The notes under the pieces are model-generated. The model made no database searches, was not told the origin of the DNA, and was given only the letters and a program-made list of their open reading frames with translations. Shown here in pieces: positions 16,809 to 25,155 of a stretch of 64,000 nt of DNA (its first letter is position 1; every line of letters starts with the position of its first letter). This DNA is from Geodermatophilus tzadiensis (lineage in GTDB: Bacteria; Actinomycetota; Actinomycetes; Mycobacteriales; Geodermatophilaceae), in contig NZ_PVTG01000020.1 in assembly GCF_003002915.1 (NCBI RefSeq), forward strand, positions 49,545 through 113,544. Reading direction: 5' to 3'. Position numbers and translations under genes: made by a program.

Positions 16809-17579
16809 TCACCGGGGAGGAGCTCCGCCCGGCCCACGGGGCTTGGTCGCCCGGACGATCGCGCCGTGCAGGCCGGGGGCGACCTCGTGGGTGAAGGTGA
16901 CCGAGGCGTCGGTGAAGCCGGCCGCCGCCAGGCCCTCGAGGTACTCCGCGCGCGACAGGGCACCGGCGATGCAGCCGACGTAGGAGCCGCGCTCGGCGCG
17001 CTGGGCCGGGGTCACGTCGTCCTCGGCGACGACGTCGGAGATGCCGATGCGCCCGCCGAGGACCAGCACGCGGGAGGTCTCGGCCAGCACCGCGGGCTTG
17101 TCGGTCGACAGGTTCACCACGCAGTTGGAGATGACGACGTCGACGGTCGCGTCGTCCAGGGGCAGGTCCTCGATGGTGCCCTTGCGGAACTCGACGTTGG
17201 TCACCCCGGCCCGGGCGGCGTTGGCCCGCGCCAGGTCGAGCATCTCGTCGGTCATGTCCACGCCGTGGACGAAGCCGGTGGGCCCCACGCGGCGGGCCGA
17301 GAGCAGCACGTCGATCCCACCGCCGGAGCCGAGGTCGAGCACCCGCTCGCCCTCGCGCAGGTCGGCCACGGCGATCGGGTTGCCGCAGCCGAGGGAGGCC
17401 AGCACGGCCTCCTCGGGCAGGTCCTCGGTGGTGGCCGCGTCGTAGCGGCCGGCACCGAAGCGCTCGTCGACCTCGACGGCCTGCGCGGCCGGGCCGCAGC
17501 AGGCCGCTCCCGCTCCGCCGGTGACCGCCCGGGCAGCCGCGGCGTAGCGCGCCCGCACCTGCTCGCGCACGTCGGTCAT
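16809..17579 (-). CDS. arsM: Arsenite S-adenosylmethionine methyltransferase
   Basis: A 256-residue class I methyltransferase of the ArsM type. Cysteines for arsenite binding are ACCGP near residue 27, SNCVVNLS near 150 and GCIAGALS near 200. The SAM motif is VLDLGSGGGIDVLL, with SLGCGNP before it. ArsM methylates As(III) stepwise to methylarsenicals, some volatile. ATG 17579 gives the usual MTDVREQVRARYA start. It is divergent from arsR across an intergenic region carrying two matching operators, and co-directional with arsC. Confidence 0.92.
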   Translation of the reverse strand: MTDVREQVRARYAAAARAVTGGAGAACCGPAAQAVEVDERFGAGRYDAATTEDLPEEAVLASLGCGNPIAVADLREGERVLDLGSGGGIDVLLSARRVGPTGFVHGVDMTDEMLDLARANAARAGVTNVEFRKGTIEDLPLDDATVDVVISNCVVNLSTDKPAVLAETSRVLVLGGRIGISDVVAEDDVTPAQRAERGSYVGCIAGALSRAEYLEGLAAAGFTDASVTFTHEVAPGLHGAIVRATKPRGPGGAPPR

Positions 17580-17594
17580 GACCCCTCCTCGGGT

Positions 17595-17610
17595 ATCGAT
17601 CGTCGTCGAT
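17595..17610. promoter_or_regulatory. ArsR operator 1 (arsM side)
   Basis: ATCGATCGTCGTCGAT fits ATCGA-N6-TCGAT. It lies 16 bases upstream of the arsM start and matches the second site at 17647 in both arms and spacing. Confidence 0.6.
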
Positions 17611-17646
17611 GCCTGACGGTGCCACGACGCGTCGACGGACGTCAAC

Positions 17647-17662
17647 ATCGACGGCCGTCGAT
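17647..17662. promoter_or_regulatory. ArsR operator 2 (arsR side)
   Basis: ATCGACGGCCGTCGAT is a perfect 16-bp palindrome of the form ATCGA-N6-TCGAT, 21 bases before the arsR start. The spacing matches known SmtB/ArsR sites of the ATCAA-N6-TTGAT type. Confidence 0.65.
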
Positions 17663-17683
17663 CTCCGGTGGCACACTCGGGCC

Positions 17684-18031
17684 GTGACCACGACGCTGCC
17701 GGTCGCCACCGGCGCCTGCTGTGCGCCGCTGGTCCGCGCACCGCTCGGCGCCGAGGACGCCACCCGGCTGGCCGGCACACTCAGGGCGATCGCCGACCCC
17801 GCCCGGCTGCGCCTGCTGTCGCTGGTGGCCGCCCACGAGGGGGGCGAGGCCTGCGTGTGCGACCTGGTGGAACCGCTGGGCCTGTCCCAGCCGACGGTGT
17901 CGCACCACCTCAAGGTCCTCGTCGACGCCGGCCTGCTCACCCGGGAGAAGCGCGGGGTGTGGGCCTACTTCACCCTCGTCCCCGGAGCCCTCGACTCGAT
18001 CGCGTCAGTCCTGGTCACCACCGGCTCCTGA
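17684..18031 (+). CDS. arsR: Arsenic-responsive ArsR repressor
   Basis: A 115-residue SmtB/ArsR regulator. The alpha-3 metal motif EACVCDLVEPLGLSQPTVS carries the two cysteines (C-x-C) that bind As(III), and further cysteines sit at the N-terminus (GACCAPL), where some family members place extra ligands. The HTH continues HHLKVLVDAGLL with the wing REKRGVWAYFTL. GTG 17684 was chosen; the frame upstream overlaps the operator. It should bind both palindromes and be released by arsenite or antimonite, controlling arsM-arsC and itself. Confidence 0.9.
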   Translation: MTTTLPVATGACCAPLVRAPLGAEDATRLAGTLRAIADPARLRLLSLVAAHEGGEACVCDLVEPLGLSQPTVSHHLKVLVDAGLLTREKRGVWAYFTLVPGALDSIASVLVTTGS

Positions 18032-18070
18032 CGCCGGGTGCCCGCCCGGGCGAACCGGCCGGCGGGGCGG

Positions 18071-19006
18071 TCAGCCGACCGACCGGGCGCCGACCGGTGA
18101 CGCCGCCCCGACCCGGGTGTCCGCCACCGGCGCGTCCTGCTGCCGGCCGCGGCGCACCCGGGCCTGACGGAGCCGCGACAGCACCGACCGCTGCCCGAAG
18201 GCGCCGGTCAGGCGGTCGAGGAAGACGGCGAGCAGGACGACCGCCAGGCCGCCCTCGAAGCCGCTGGCGACGTCGAGCTGCGTCACGGCGCGCACCACCA
18301 CCGCGCCCAGGCCGGCGGCGCCGAGCAGGCCCGCCGTCACCACCATCGACAGCGCCAGCATGATCACCTGGTTGACGCCGGCCATGATCGCCGGCAGCGC
18401 CAGCGGCAGCTGCACCTCGCGCAGCACCTGCCCGGGCCGGGCGCCGAAGGCCTGCGCGGCCTCGACCACCTCGCGGTCGACCTGCCGGATGCCGAGCTCG
18501 GTGAGCCGCACGCCGGGCGGGATGGCGAACAGGATCGTGGCCACGACGCCCGGCACGACGCCCACCCCGAAGAAGAACACCGCGGGGATCAGGTAGACGA
18601 ACACGGGCGTGGTCTGCATGGAGTCCAGGACCGGCCGGACGACGACGCTGACCGCCCGGTGCCGCGCCGCGAGGACGCCCAGCGGGACCGAGATCGCCGC
18701 GGCGATCACCGCGGCCACGAGCACCAGCGCGAGGGTCTGCATGGTCTCGACCCACAGCTCCAGCGACACCACCAGCAGGAACGCCAGCAGCGTGTAGAGC
18801 GCCAGCCACGGCCCGCGCAGCAGCAGCGCGAGCACGGTGAAGACCACGATCCAGACCACCGGCGGCGGGGAGACCAGCGCGTCGGTCAGCCCGTCGACGA
18901 GGACCTGCATGACCGCGGAGATCGCGTCGAACAGCCAGGGCACCGCGTCGAGCAGCCAGTCGATGAGGTCGGAGACCCACTGGCCGAGCGGGACGTGCGG
19001 GATCAC
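18071..19006 (-). CDS. proW: Glycine betaine/proline-type ABC transporter permease
   Basis: A 311-residue inner-membrane subunit. It has about six helices and the permease coupling loop EAAQAFGARPGQVLREVQLPL (about residues 190-205), plus the ProW-like LDSMQTTPVFVYLIPA. A short N-terminal amphipathic segment (SDLIDWLLDAVPWLFDA) is typical of ProW. Its GTG start overlaps the ATPase stop by four bases. With the ATPase and lipoprotein it forms a quaternary-ammonium-compound importer. The C-terminal tail after residue 270 is Arg-rich and low complexity. Confidence 0.9.
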   Translation of the reverse strand: MIPHVPLGQWVSDLIDWLLDAVPWLFDAISAVMQVLVDGLTDALVSPPPVVWIVVFTVLALLLRGPWLALYTLLAFLLVVSLELWVETMQTLALVLVAAVIAAAISVPLGVLAARHRAVSVVVRPVLDSMQTTPVFVYLIPAVFFFGVGVVPGVVATILFAIPPGVRLTELGIRQVDREVVEAAQAFGARPGQVLREVQLPLALPAIMAGVNQVIMLALSMVVTAGLLGAAGLGAVVVRAVTQLDVASGFEGGLAVVLLAVFLDRLTGAFGQRSVLSRLRQARVRRGRQQDAPVADTRVGAASPVGARSVG

Positions 19007-20226
19007 GAGCGCCTCCCCCGGACCGGGACGGCCGACAGCGCGTCGAGCACCGCGGCCCGCGGGACGACGCCGAGCAGCCGCCCGGCCTCGTCGAGGACGC
19101 CGAGCGGCACGGGGTGCTGCCCGACCAGGTGCACGAAGTCGACGACCGGCCGGTCGGCCGCGATGGTCGCGTAGTCGGGGACCAGCTCGCGCGGGCCGAT
19201 CGCCGTCCTGCCCTCCTGCACCGCGCGTGCGAGCAGGTCGTCGCGGGCGACGCCGGCGACGACCTGGTCGCCGTCGAGTACGTAGACGCCGTTGGCCTCC
19301 GCGGCGCCCAGCGCCCGCAGCACGTCCCCGGGCCGGTCCCCGACCCGGGCGGTCAGCCGCGGCTCGCGGAGCAGGTCGCCGGCGGTGAGCACCCGGGTCC
19401 GGTCGACGTCGGAGGTGAAGTCGGCGACGTAGTCGTCCGCGGGCGCGGAGATGATCTCCGGGCCGGTGCCCAGCTGTACGGTGCAGCCGTCCTTGAGCAT
19501 GAGGATCCGGTCACCCAGCCGCATGGCCTCGTTGAGGTCGTGGGTGATGAACACGATCGTCTTGGCCAGCTCCGACTGCAGCCGCTCGAGCAGGTCCTGC
19601 ATGTCGCGGCGGATCAGCGGGTCGAGCGCGGAGAACGGCTCGTCCATCAGCAGGACCTCCGAGTCGGCGGCCAGCGCGCGGGCCAGGCCCACGCGCTGGC
19701 GCATGCCCCCGGAGAGCTCGTCGGGGCGGGCGTCGGCCCGCTCGAGGAGCCCCACGGTCTCCAGCGCCCAGTCCGCCCGCTGCCGCTGCTCGGCCGCGGA
19801 GGCGCCGCGGACCTTCAGCGCGTAGGCGGCGTTCTCGCGCACCGTGCGGTGCGGCAGCAGCGCGAAGTGCTGGAACACCATGCTGATCTTCTGGTTGCGC
19901 ACGGTGCGCAGCGTGGCGTCGTCGAGCGCCCGCAGGTCGCGGCCGTCGACCTCGACGGTGCCGGCGCTCGGCTCGATCAGCCGGTTGAGCAGCCGGACCA
20001 GCGTCGACTTGCCGGAGCCCGACAGGCCCATGACGACGAACAGCTCACCACGCTCGACGGCGAAGCTGACGTCGTGGACCGCGAGCGTGGCCCCGGTCCG
20101 CCGCAGGATCTCGTCGCGCCCGTGACCCTCGCCGGCCAGCCGCAGCGCCTCCTGCTCCCGCGCTCCGAAGACCTTCGTCAGGCCCGTGACGCGCAGCACC
20201 GGCGGCGCCACGGTCAGCCGATCCAC
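19003..20226 (-). CDS. proV: Glycine betaine/proline-type ABC transporter ATPase
   Basis: A 407-residue ATPase of the QAT family. Walker A is GLSGSGKST, signature LSGGMRQRVG, Walker B VLLMDEPFSALD and the H-loop FITHDLNEAM. The QAT-specific insert is present before Walker A (EQEALRLAGEGHGRDEI). Two C-terminal CBS-type repeats at about 285-400 (ARVGDRPGDVLRALG, VVPRAAVLDALSAV) may sense ionic strength, as in OpuA. GTG 20226 overlaps the end of the lipoprotein gene; GTG 20211 is an alternative start. It overlaps the permease by four bases. Confidence 0.92.
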   Translation of the reverse strand: MDRLTVAPPVLRVTGLTKVFGAREQEALRLAGEGHGRDEILRRTGATLAVHDVSFAVERGELFVVMGLSGSGKSTLVRLLNRLIEPSAGTVEVDGRDLRALDDATLRTVRNQKISMVFQHFALLPHRTVRENAAYALKVRGASAAEQRQRADWALETVGLLERADARPDELSGGMRQRVGLARALAADSEVLLMDEPFSALDPLIRRDMQDLLERLQSELAKTIVFITHDLNEAMRLGDRILMLKDGCTVQLGTGPEIISAPADDYVADFTSDVDRTRVLTAGDLLREPRLTARVGDRPGDVLRALGAAEANGVYVLDGDQVVAGVARDDLLARAVQEGRTAIGPRELVPDYATIAADRPVVDFVHLVGQHPVPLGVLDEAGRLLGVVPRAAVLDALSAVPVRGRRS

Positions 20227-21182
20227 TCGTCGATCTGGTCGGCGTGGTCGTCGACCCAGCCGCGGGCGACGGTCGCGACCTCCTCGCCGTCGACGTCGAC
20301 CCGCTTCTGCATCTCCTCCATCTCCTCGACGGAGATGCGCAGGTCGGTCAGCAGGTCGACGAACCCGGGGGCCTGCTCGGCCAGCTCGTCGCTCGCGGCG
20401 ATGTTGGCGCTGTAGGAGGGCATCGCGCAGGCGCCGTCGCCCTCGGTGAGGCAGCCCTCGGTGTAGGGCGTGGGCTCCTCGAGCTGGACCATGTCGTACT
20501 GCGCGAACACCGCGTGCGGGTGGTAGAGGTACAGCACGATCGGCTCCTCACGGCTGTAGCTGTTCTCCAGCTGCGCCAGCTCGGCCGCCTCGCTGGAGAC
20601 CACGTGCTCCAGGGTGATGCCGTACCCCTCGAGCCGCTTGGCGTTCTGCTCGGTGGTGATGTAGCCGGGGTCGGCGTCGTAGAACTTGTTGCCCAGCTGG
20701 TCGGCGTACTCGTTGAGCTGCGTGACGCTGGTCAGGCCCTCCAGCGGCCCGCCGGGCTCGACCGCGTAGGCCGGCACGAACCAGCCCTGCGCCGCCTCGC
20801 CGTAGGTCTCCGACACGATCTCCACCCGGTCGCTCGCCGAGTCGGCCAGCTCCTGCTGGTTGGGCAGGGCGACCTCGGTGAGCAGGTCGATGTCCCCGCG
20901 CTGCGCCCCGGCCCAGGCCGCGGCCGGGTCCAGCTGCGTGGTCGCCAGGGAGGCCACGCCCAGGTCGGGGTGGTCGGCGGCGATCTCGCCGAGGATCCCG
21001 TTGGTCAGCCCCGCAGCGGTCCAGCTGAACTGCGCCGTCTGCACGGTGATGCCGCCGCCGCCGCCTCCTCCGCTGCCGCCGCCCGACCCGGCCTCCTCGC
21101 TGGTGCACCCGGCGAGGGTGGCGGCGAGCAGGGCGGTCAGGGCCACCGCTGAGGCACGGGGCCGGAGAGTGGTGCGCTGCAT
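20214..21182 (-). CDS. proX: Glycine betaine-type substrate-binding lipoprotein
   Basis: A 322-residue OpuAC-type binding protein. The signal peptide ends in the lipobox LLAATLAGC, followed by a Ser/Gly linker. The mature part contains TVQTAQFSWTAAGLTNGIL, WAGAQRGDIDLLTEVALP and GWFVPAYAVEPGG; the tryptophans and tyrosines (FSW, GWF, LYLYHPH) are candidates for a cation-pi cage. GAAGAAGAG precedes the ATG. It is first in a three-gene operon with the ATPase and permease. Substrate could be betaine, choline, carnitine or a related compound. Confidence 0.9.
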   Translation of the reverse strand: MQRTTLRPRASAVALTALLAATLAGCTSEEAGSGGGSGGGGGGGITVQTAQFSWTAAGLTNGILGEIAADHPDLGVASLATTQLDPAAAWAGAQRGDIDLLTEVALPNQQELADSASDRVEIVSETYGEAAQGWFVPAYAVEPGGPLEGLTSVTQLNEYADQLGNKFYDADPGYITTEQNAKRLEGYGITLEHVVSSEAAELAQLENSYSREEPIVLYLYHPHAVFAQYDMVQLEEPTPYTEGCLTEGDGACAMPSYSANIAASDELAEQAPGFVDLLTDLRISVEEMEEMQKRVDVDGEEVATVARGWVDDHADQIDEWIG

Positions 21183-21244
21183 GGGGCTCTTCTTCCGTGG
21201 GGGCGCCGGACCCGGACGGGTGCGACGGGGGTGGGAAGCGTGCC

Positions 21245-21282
21245 ACGAGGCGCAGACCCCGGGTGGGGGGCCTGCGCCTCGT
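21245..21282 (-). terminator. Stem-loop between TauD-like gene and transporter operon
   Basis: ACGAGGCGCAG (21245-21255) pairs perfectly with CTGCGCCTCGT (21272-21282). It lies between the dioxygenase stop and the lipoprotein start, so it may separate or attenuate transcription between them. Confidence 0.5.
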
Positions 21283-21304
21283 CGCGCGCTGGGGAGGACT
21301 GCGG

Positions 21305-21344
21305 TCGGGCCGGCGGCCCGCAGGTCAGCGGGCCGCCGGCCCGA
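21305..21344 (-). terminator. 16-bp stem-loop spanning the dioxygenase stop codon
   Basis: TCGGGCCGGCGGCCCG (21305-21320) pairs perfectly with 21329-21344 over an eight-base loop. The stop codon of the dioxygenase is in the loop and its last codons (GPAAR) are in the stem. Confidence 0.6.
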
Positions 21345-22218
21345 CCGGTGCATCCCCGCGGAGGGTGATGCGGTGCATGACGCGGCGCTGGTCGCCATAG
21401 TCCCGGTTGGCGTAGTGCACCGTCGAGCGGTTGTCCCACATCGCGACGTCGCCGACCGACCAGCGGTGCCGGACGACGTGCTCCGGCTTGGTGATGTGGG
21501 CGTAGAACAGGTCGAGCAGGTGGCGGCTCTCGGCGTCGGACACGCCCTCGATGTGGGAGACGAAGCCGGGGTTGACGAACAGCCCCTTGCGGCCGGTCTC
21601 CGGGTGCACGCGCACGACCGGGTGCGCGACCGGGACCAGGGCGCGGAACTCCTCGCCCTCCCACTTGGTGCGCTCCTCGCGCTGGGCGAGGTAGTAGCCG
21701 AACTCCCGGGTGCCGTCGTGCACGGCCACGAGCTGGTCGGCCAGGCGCTGGACCGGCTCGCTGAGCGAGCGGTAGGCCAGCTCCAGGTCGGCCCACTGGG
21801 TGTCGCCGCCCGTGGGCGGGAGGACGACGGCCCGCAGCACGGAGCCCAGCGGCGGGCGCCGCACGAAGGTGACGTCGGTGTGCCAGACGTCGGCGAAGCC
21901 GCCGGTGGAGCTGTCGAGCGCGTAGATCTCGGGGTGCCCCTCGTCGACACCGGGGACGACCGGGTGCGACTCGGTGACCTCGCCGAGGCGGCGGCCCAGG
22001 GCGACCTGGCCGTCGGGGTGCAGGTCGTGCTGGCCGGCGAAGAACAGCACCTTGTACTCGGCGAGGGCGGCCCGGATGGCGCGGACCTGGGCGTCGGTGG
22101 CGCGGGCGAGGTCGACGCCGTGGACACGGGCGCCGATGGTCGGCTCGAGGCGCTCGAGGTCGAGGACGGCGCCGTCGACGTCGACGGGGGCGGTCGGGGC
22201 GGCAGCGAGCAGGGTCAT
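21325..22218 (-). CDS. TauD/TfdA-family Fe(II)/2-oxoglutarate dioxygenase
   Basis: A 297-residue enzyme. The iron facial triad is WHTDVTF (His and Asp near residue 115) and the distal His in MHRITLRG near 286, with the following Arg for 2-oxoglutarate. IGARVHGVDLARATD and VLFFAGQHDLHPD are standard for the family. Such enzymes hydroxylate taurine, alkylsulfates, 2,4-D or gamma-butyrobetaine-like substrates. ATG 22218 has GGAGACC upstream. It is co-directional with the betaine-type transporter 142 bases downstream, so imported quaternary amines or sulfonates are possible substrates, although two stem-loops intervene. Confidence 0.85.
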   Translation of the reverse strand: MTLLAAAPTAPVDVDGAVLDLERLEPTIGARVHGVDLARATDAQVRAIRAALAEYKVLFFAGQHDLHPDGQVALGRRLGEVTESHPVVPGVDEGHPEIYALDSSTGGFADVWHTDVTFVRRPPLGSVLRAVVLPPTGGDTQWADLELAYRSLSEPVQRLADQLVAVHDGTREFGYYLAQREERTKWEGEEFRALVPVAHPVVRVHPETGRKGLFVNPGFVSHIEGVSDAESRHLLDLFYAHITKPEHVVRHRWSVGDVAMWDNRSTVHYANRDYGDQRRVMHRITLRGDAPVGPAAR

Positions 22219-22634
22219 GCGAGGTCTCCGGGGGTGGGTGCGGGATGAGCGGGTCGGTCGGGGCTCAGGCCCGACAGAGCGCGCTCGCGCACCGCAGCAG
22301 GTCGACGTGCCGGCGCTCGACGAGCGCAATCCGCACAAACCCGACCGAATGCATGCGGATTACCGTAGCGGATGTCCCGCCTCCCGGGACCACGGGTCCC
22401 CGTGCCGCGGCCGCCGGAGCCGACCACCGCCGCCGACCACCGCCGCCGTCCTCCGCGCCGTCCTCCCTCCGGGTGACCGGGCGACCCGCGGGGGCCGGTC
22501 GGCCGCCTCACCTGCCGAGACAGGAGGTGTCGGTCAGGACGGGAGGGGGACGGGTGGCGGTGCGGGCGGTGGGGTCGGGTGCGTCGGTCGCGGACCTGTC
22601 GCGGCGCGGTGCGTCTGTGGCACCGTCTGGGGCC
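22219..22634. other. Intergenic region between dioxygenase and GGDEF/EAL gene
   Basis: This 416-base divergent region has no supported gene. It holds an inverted repeat at 22328-22361 (separate entry), a short run of near-repeats of CCGACCACCGCCG at about 22419-22450, and otherwise G+C-rich leader DNA. Open frames that extend the GGDEF/EAL gene back into it lack a Shine-Dalgarno and read as Arg/Ser-rich noise. Confidence 0.6.
22328..22361. promoter_or_regulatory. Inverted repeat upstream of TauD-like gene
   Basis: AATCCGCA (22328-22335) and TGCGGATT (22354-22361) form a perfect 8-bp inverted repeat around an 18-base centre that is A+T-richer than its surroundings. It lies 110-143 bases before the dioxygenase start and could be an operator. 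Confidence 0.4.
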
Positions 22635-25145
22635 ATGTCGCCTCCGGCCGGGGACCAGACCCTGGGCGACCTGGCGCGTGCGGTCCGGGTGGTCGGGCCC
22701 GACACGTCCGTCGGCACCGTCGAGACGCTCCTGCAGCACCGTCCGGCGGGCACGCCGTGGCTGGTGGTGCAGGGGGCGGAGGGCCCGGTGCTGCTCGGCC
22801 GCGGCTGGCTGGAGGCGCTCCGGGCCGGGCCGGACGACGGCGGTCCGCCGCTCGCGTCGCGGCGCGTCGAGGAGGTGGCACCGCGTGGCACCCTCGTCGT
22901 CCCGGCCGACTCCACCGTCGGCGAGGCCGCGAGCCTGCTGGCCGAGCGCCGGCGCCACGGGGAGGACGTCCCCGAGGCGATCGTGGTGGTCTGCCCCGAC
23001 GGGACCGGCGTCGTCCCCGTCGCCACGCTGTTCGAGCAGCTCGCGCACCACTACGCCTACCGGGCCGTGCACGACCCGCTCACCGGCCTGCCCAACCGGT
23101 TGTTCCTCGAGGACCAGGTGCAGCCACCCGGCGGATTCCGGCCCGGGACGCTGTTCTTCGTCGACCTCGACCGCTTCAAGGACGTCAACGACCACTTCGG
23201 CCACGCCGCCGGCGACGAGGTGCTGACCCAGTTCGCCCGGCGGCTGCGCTCGCTGGCCCGCGCCGGCGACCTGGTCGCCCGGCTCAGCGGCGACGAGTTC
23301 GTGCTGGTCACCGCCGACCGGCTCGGCCGGGAGGAGGCCGACGCGCTGGCCCAGCGCATCCTGCTGTCCGCCGACGCACCGGTGGTCGTGCGCGGGGCGG
23401 ACGGCACCGAGGAGCTGGTCACCATCGGCGCGAGCGTGGGCATCGCGCACGGCCCGGCCGGGGACGGGCCCACGGGTCCGGACGTGCTCGACCGGCTCGT
23501 CACCCAGGCCGACACGGCGATGTACCGGGCCAAGACCCTGGGCCGCGGCCGCTGCGCCCACTTCGCGCCCGAGCTGCTCGAGGACCGCGAGCACGGCGAG
23601 GCGGTGCGGGCGCGGCACCTGCTCGAGCGCCGGCTGCGCGCGGCGGTGGACCGCGGTGGGCTCAGCGTGCAGTACCAGCCCGTGGTGGCGCTGCCCTCCG
23701 GCCAGACCACCGGCGTCGAGGCGCTGGCCCGCTGGCACGACGCGGAGCTGGGCTGGGTCGCACCGGACCGGTTCGTGCCGCTCGCCGAGGACACCGGCCT
23801 GATCGTCGACCTCGGCCGCTGGGTGCTGCGGACGGCCTGCCGGGAGGCAGCGGGCTGGCCGGTCCCCGCGTCGGGGTCGGCCCCGACCGTGGCGGTCAAC
23901 GTGTCCCCGGTGCAGCTGGTGCAGCGCGGGTTCGTCGACGAGGTCGTGGCGGCACTGACCGACTCCGGACTGGCGCCCGACCGGCTGTGCCTGGAGATCA
24001 CCGAGACCGCGGCCATCACCGACCTGGCCGCCACGGCGGCGCGGCTCGAGGAGCTGCGCGGCCTGGGTGTGCGCCTGGCCCTGGACGACTTCGGCGCCGG
24101 CCACTCCGCGCTGTCCCTGCTGCGGCACCTGCCGGTGGACCTGGTGAAGATCGACCGGTCCTTCGTGGAGCGGGTCACCACCGACACCGCCGACGCCGTC
24201 CTGGTGCGCCTGGTCGTCGAGGCGGCGCACGGGCTGGGCCGGAAGGTGTGCGCGGAGGGCGTGGAGACGCCGGACCAGGCGCGGCAGCTGGTGGCGCTGG
24301 GCTGCGACTCGGCGCAGGGCTGGCTGTTCGGCCGCCCGGCCGACGTCCCCGCCCTCGCCGTCCCGCCCGCCCGGGCCGAGCCGGACTCGGTGTCCGGCCC
24401 GGCGCCGCTGCCCCTGGCCGGCAGCGACGAGGTGGTCGTCGTCTCCACCCCTGGCCGCGTCATCACCTACGCGTCGGCCACCGCCGGCCCGGTGCTCGGG
24501 TGGCTGCCGCAGGAGCTGCTCGGCGCGTCGGTGCTCACGCTGCTGCACCCGGAGGACGTCGGCCGCGTGGTGGCCGGGCTGCCGGTCGCGCGCGACGGCG
24601 GCCCCGCGGGCACCGTGCACCGCGCCCTGCACCGCGACGGCAGCGTGCGCTGGCTGCGCACCTCCGTGCAGCGGCTGACCGACGCCTCGGGCGCCCTGCG
24701 CGAGGTCGTCACCGTGTCGCGCGACGTGACGGCGGCGGTGGCGGCCCAGGAGGCGCTGGCCGAGAGCGAGTCGATGTTCCGGCACGCCTTCGACGACGCG
24801 CCGATCGGCATGGCCCTCACCGACCTCGACGGCCGCTTCATCCGCGTGAACAAGGCCTACGCCCGCCTGGTCGGGCGGACGCCGGAGGAGCTCGCCGCCA
24901 TGACCGTCGCCGACGTCACCCACCCCGAGGACCTCGCCCAGGACGACGCGAACCTCGCGCAGGTCCGCACGGGGACAGTCGACGGCCACCTGGTGACCAA
25001 GCGCTACCTGCGCGCCGACGGCACCGCCTTCCTGGCCCAGGTCCACGCCGCCGTCGTCGTCGACCGCGCGCAGCGGCCCGCGCACGTGTTCGCCCACGTC
25101 GTGGCGCTCCGCGGCGACGTCCCCGGCGTTCCGCCGGAGGGGTGA
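22635..25145 (+). CDS. Cyclic-di-GMP signalling protein: CBS-like, GGDEF, EAL, two PAS
   Basis: An 836-residue cytoplasmic protein. Residues 1-145 look like a pair of degenerate CBS repeats (LGDLARAVRVVGPDTSVG, LVVPADSTVGEAASLL). A GGDEF domain follows (HDPLTGLPNRLFL) with active-site variant LSGDEF near 217, which still keeps the metal and base-contact residues. The EAL domain has GVEALARW near 360, ITETAAI, LDDFGAGHSALSLL and KIDRSFV, consistent with an active phosphodiesterase. Two PAS domains occupy about 600-830. PAS domains placed after EAL are unusual. ATG 22635 gives the first structured residues; no membrane segment is present. Net output, synthesis or breakdown, is undecided. Confidence 0.88.
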   Translation: MSPPAGDQTLGDLARAVRVVGPDTSVGTVETLLQHRPAGTPWLVVQGAEGPVLLGRGWLEALRAGPDDGGPPLASRRVEEVAPRGTLVVPADSTVGEAASLLAERRRHGEDVPEAIVVVCPDGTGVVPVATLFEQLAHHYAYRAVHDPLTGLPNRLFLEDQVQPPGGFRPGTLFFVDLDRFKDVNDHFGHAAGDEVLTQFARRLRSLARAGDLVARLSGDEFVLVTADRLGREEADALAQRILLSADAPVVVRGADGTEELVTIGASVGIAHGPAGDGPTGPDVLDRLVTQADTAMYRAKTLGRGRCAHFAPELLEDREHGEAVRARHLLERRLRAAVDRGGLSVQYQPVVALPSGQTTGVEALARWHDAELGWVAPDRFVPLAEDTGLIVDLGRWVLRTACREAAGWPVPASGSAPTVAVNVSPVQLVQRGFVDEVVAALTDSGLAPDRLCLEITETAAITDLAATAARLEELRGLGVRLALDDFGAGHSALSLLRHLPVDLVKIDRSFVERVTTDTADAVLVRLVVEAAHGLGRKVCAEGVETPDQARQLVALGCDSAQGWLFGRPADVPALAVPPARAEPDSVSGPAPLPLAGSDEVVVVSTPGRVITYASATAGPVLGWLPQELLGASVLTLLHPEDVGRVVAGLPVARDGGPAGTVHRALHRDGSVRWLRTSVQRLTDASGALREVVTVSRDVTAAVAAQEALAESESMFRHAFDDAPIGMALTDLDGRFIRVNKAYARLVGRTPEELAAMTVADVTHPEDLAQDDANLAQVRTGTVDGHLVTKRYLRADGTAFLAQVHAAVVVDRAQRPAHVFAHVVALRGDVPGVPPEG

Positions 25146-25155
25146 GCCGGGCCGG

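Noticed and set aside
15685..16983. Plus-strand frames across the decayed zone and arsC/arsM
   Set aside because: Mostly Arg/Pro/Gly noise opposite real minus-strand genes; only the short segments listed as remnants resemble families.
17571..17596. Plus-strand GGT-N14-GGGTAT as a stress promoter for arsR
   Set aside because: It lies partly in the arsM start and overlaps operator 1; the -35 is too weak to separate from chance.
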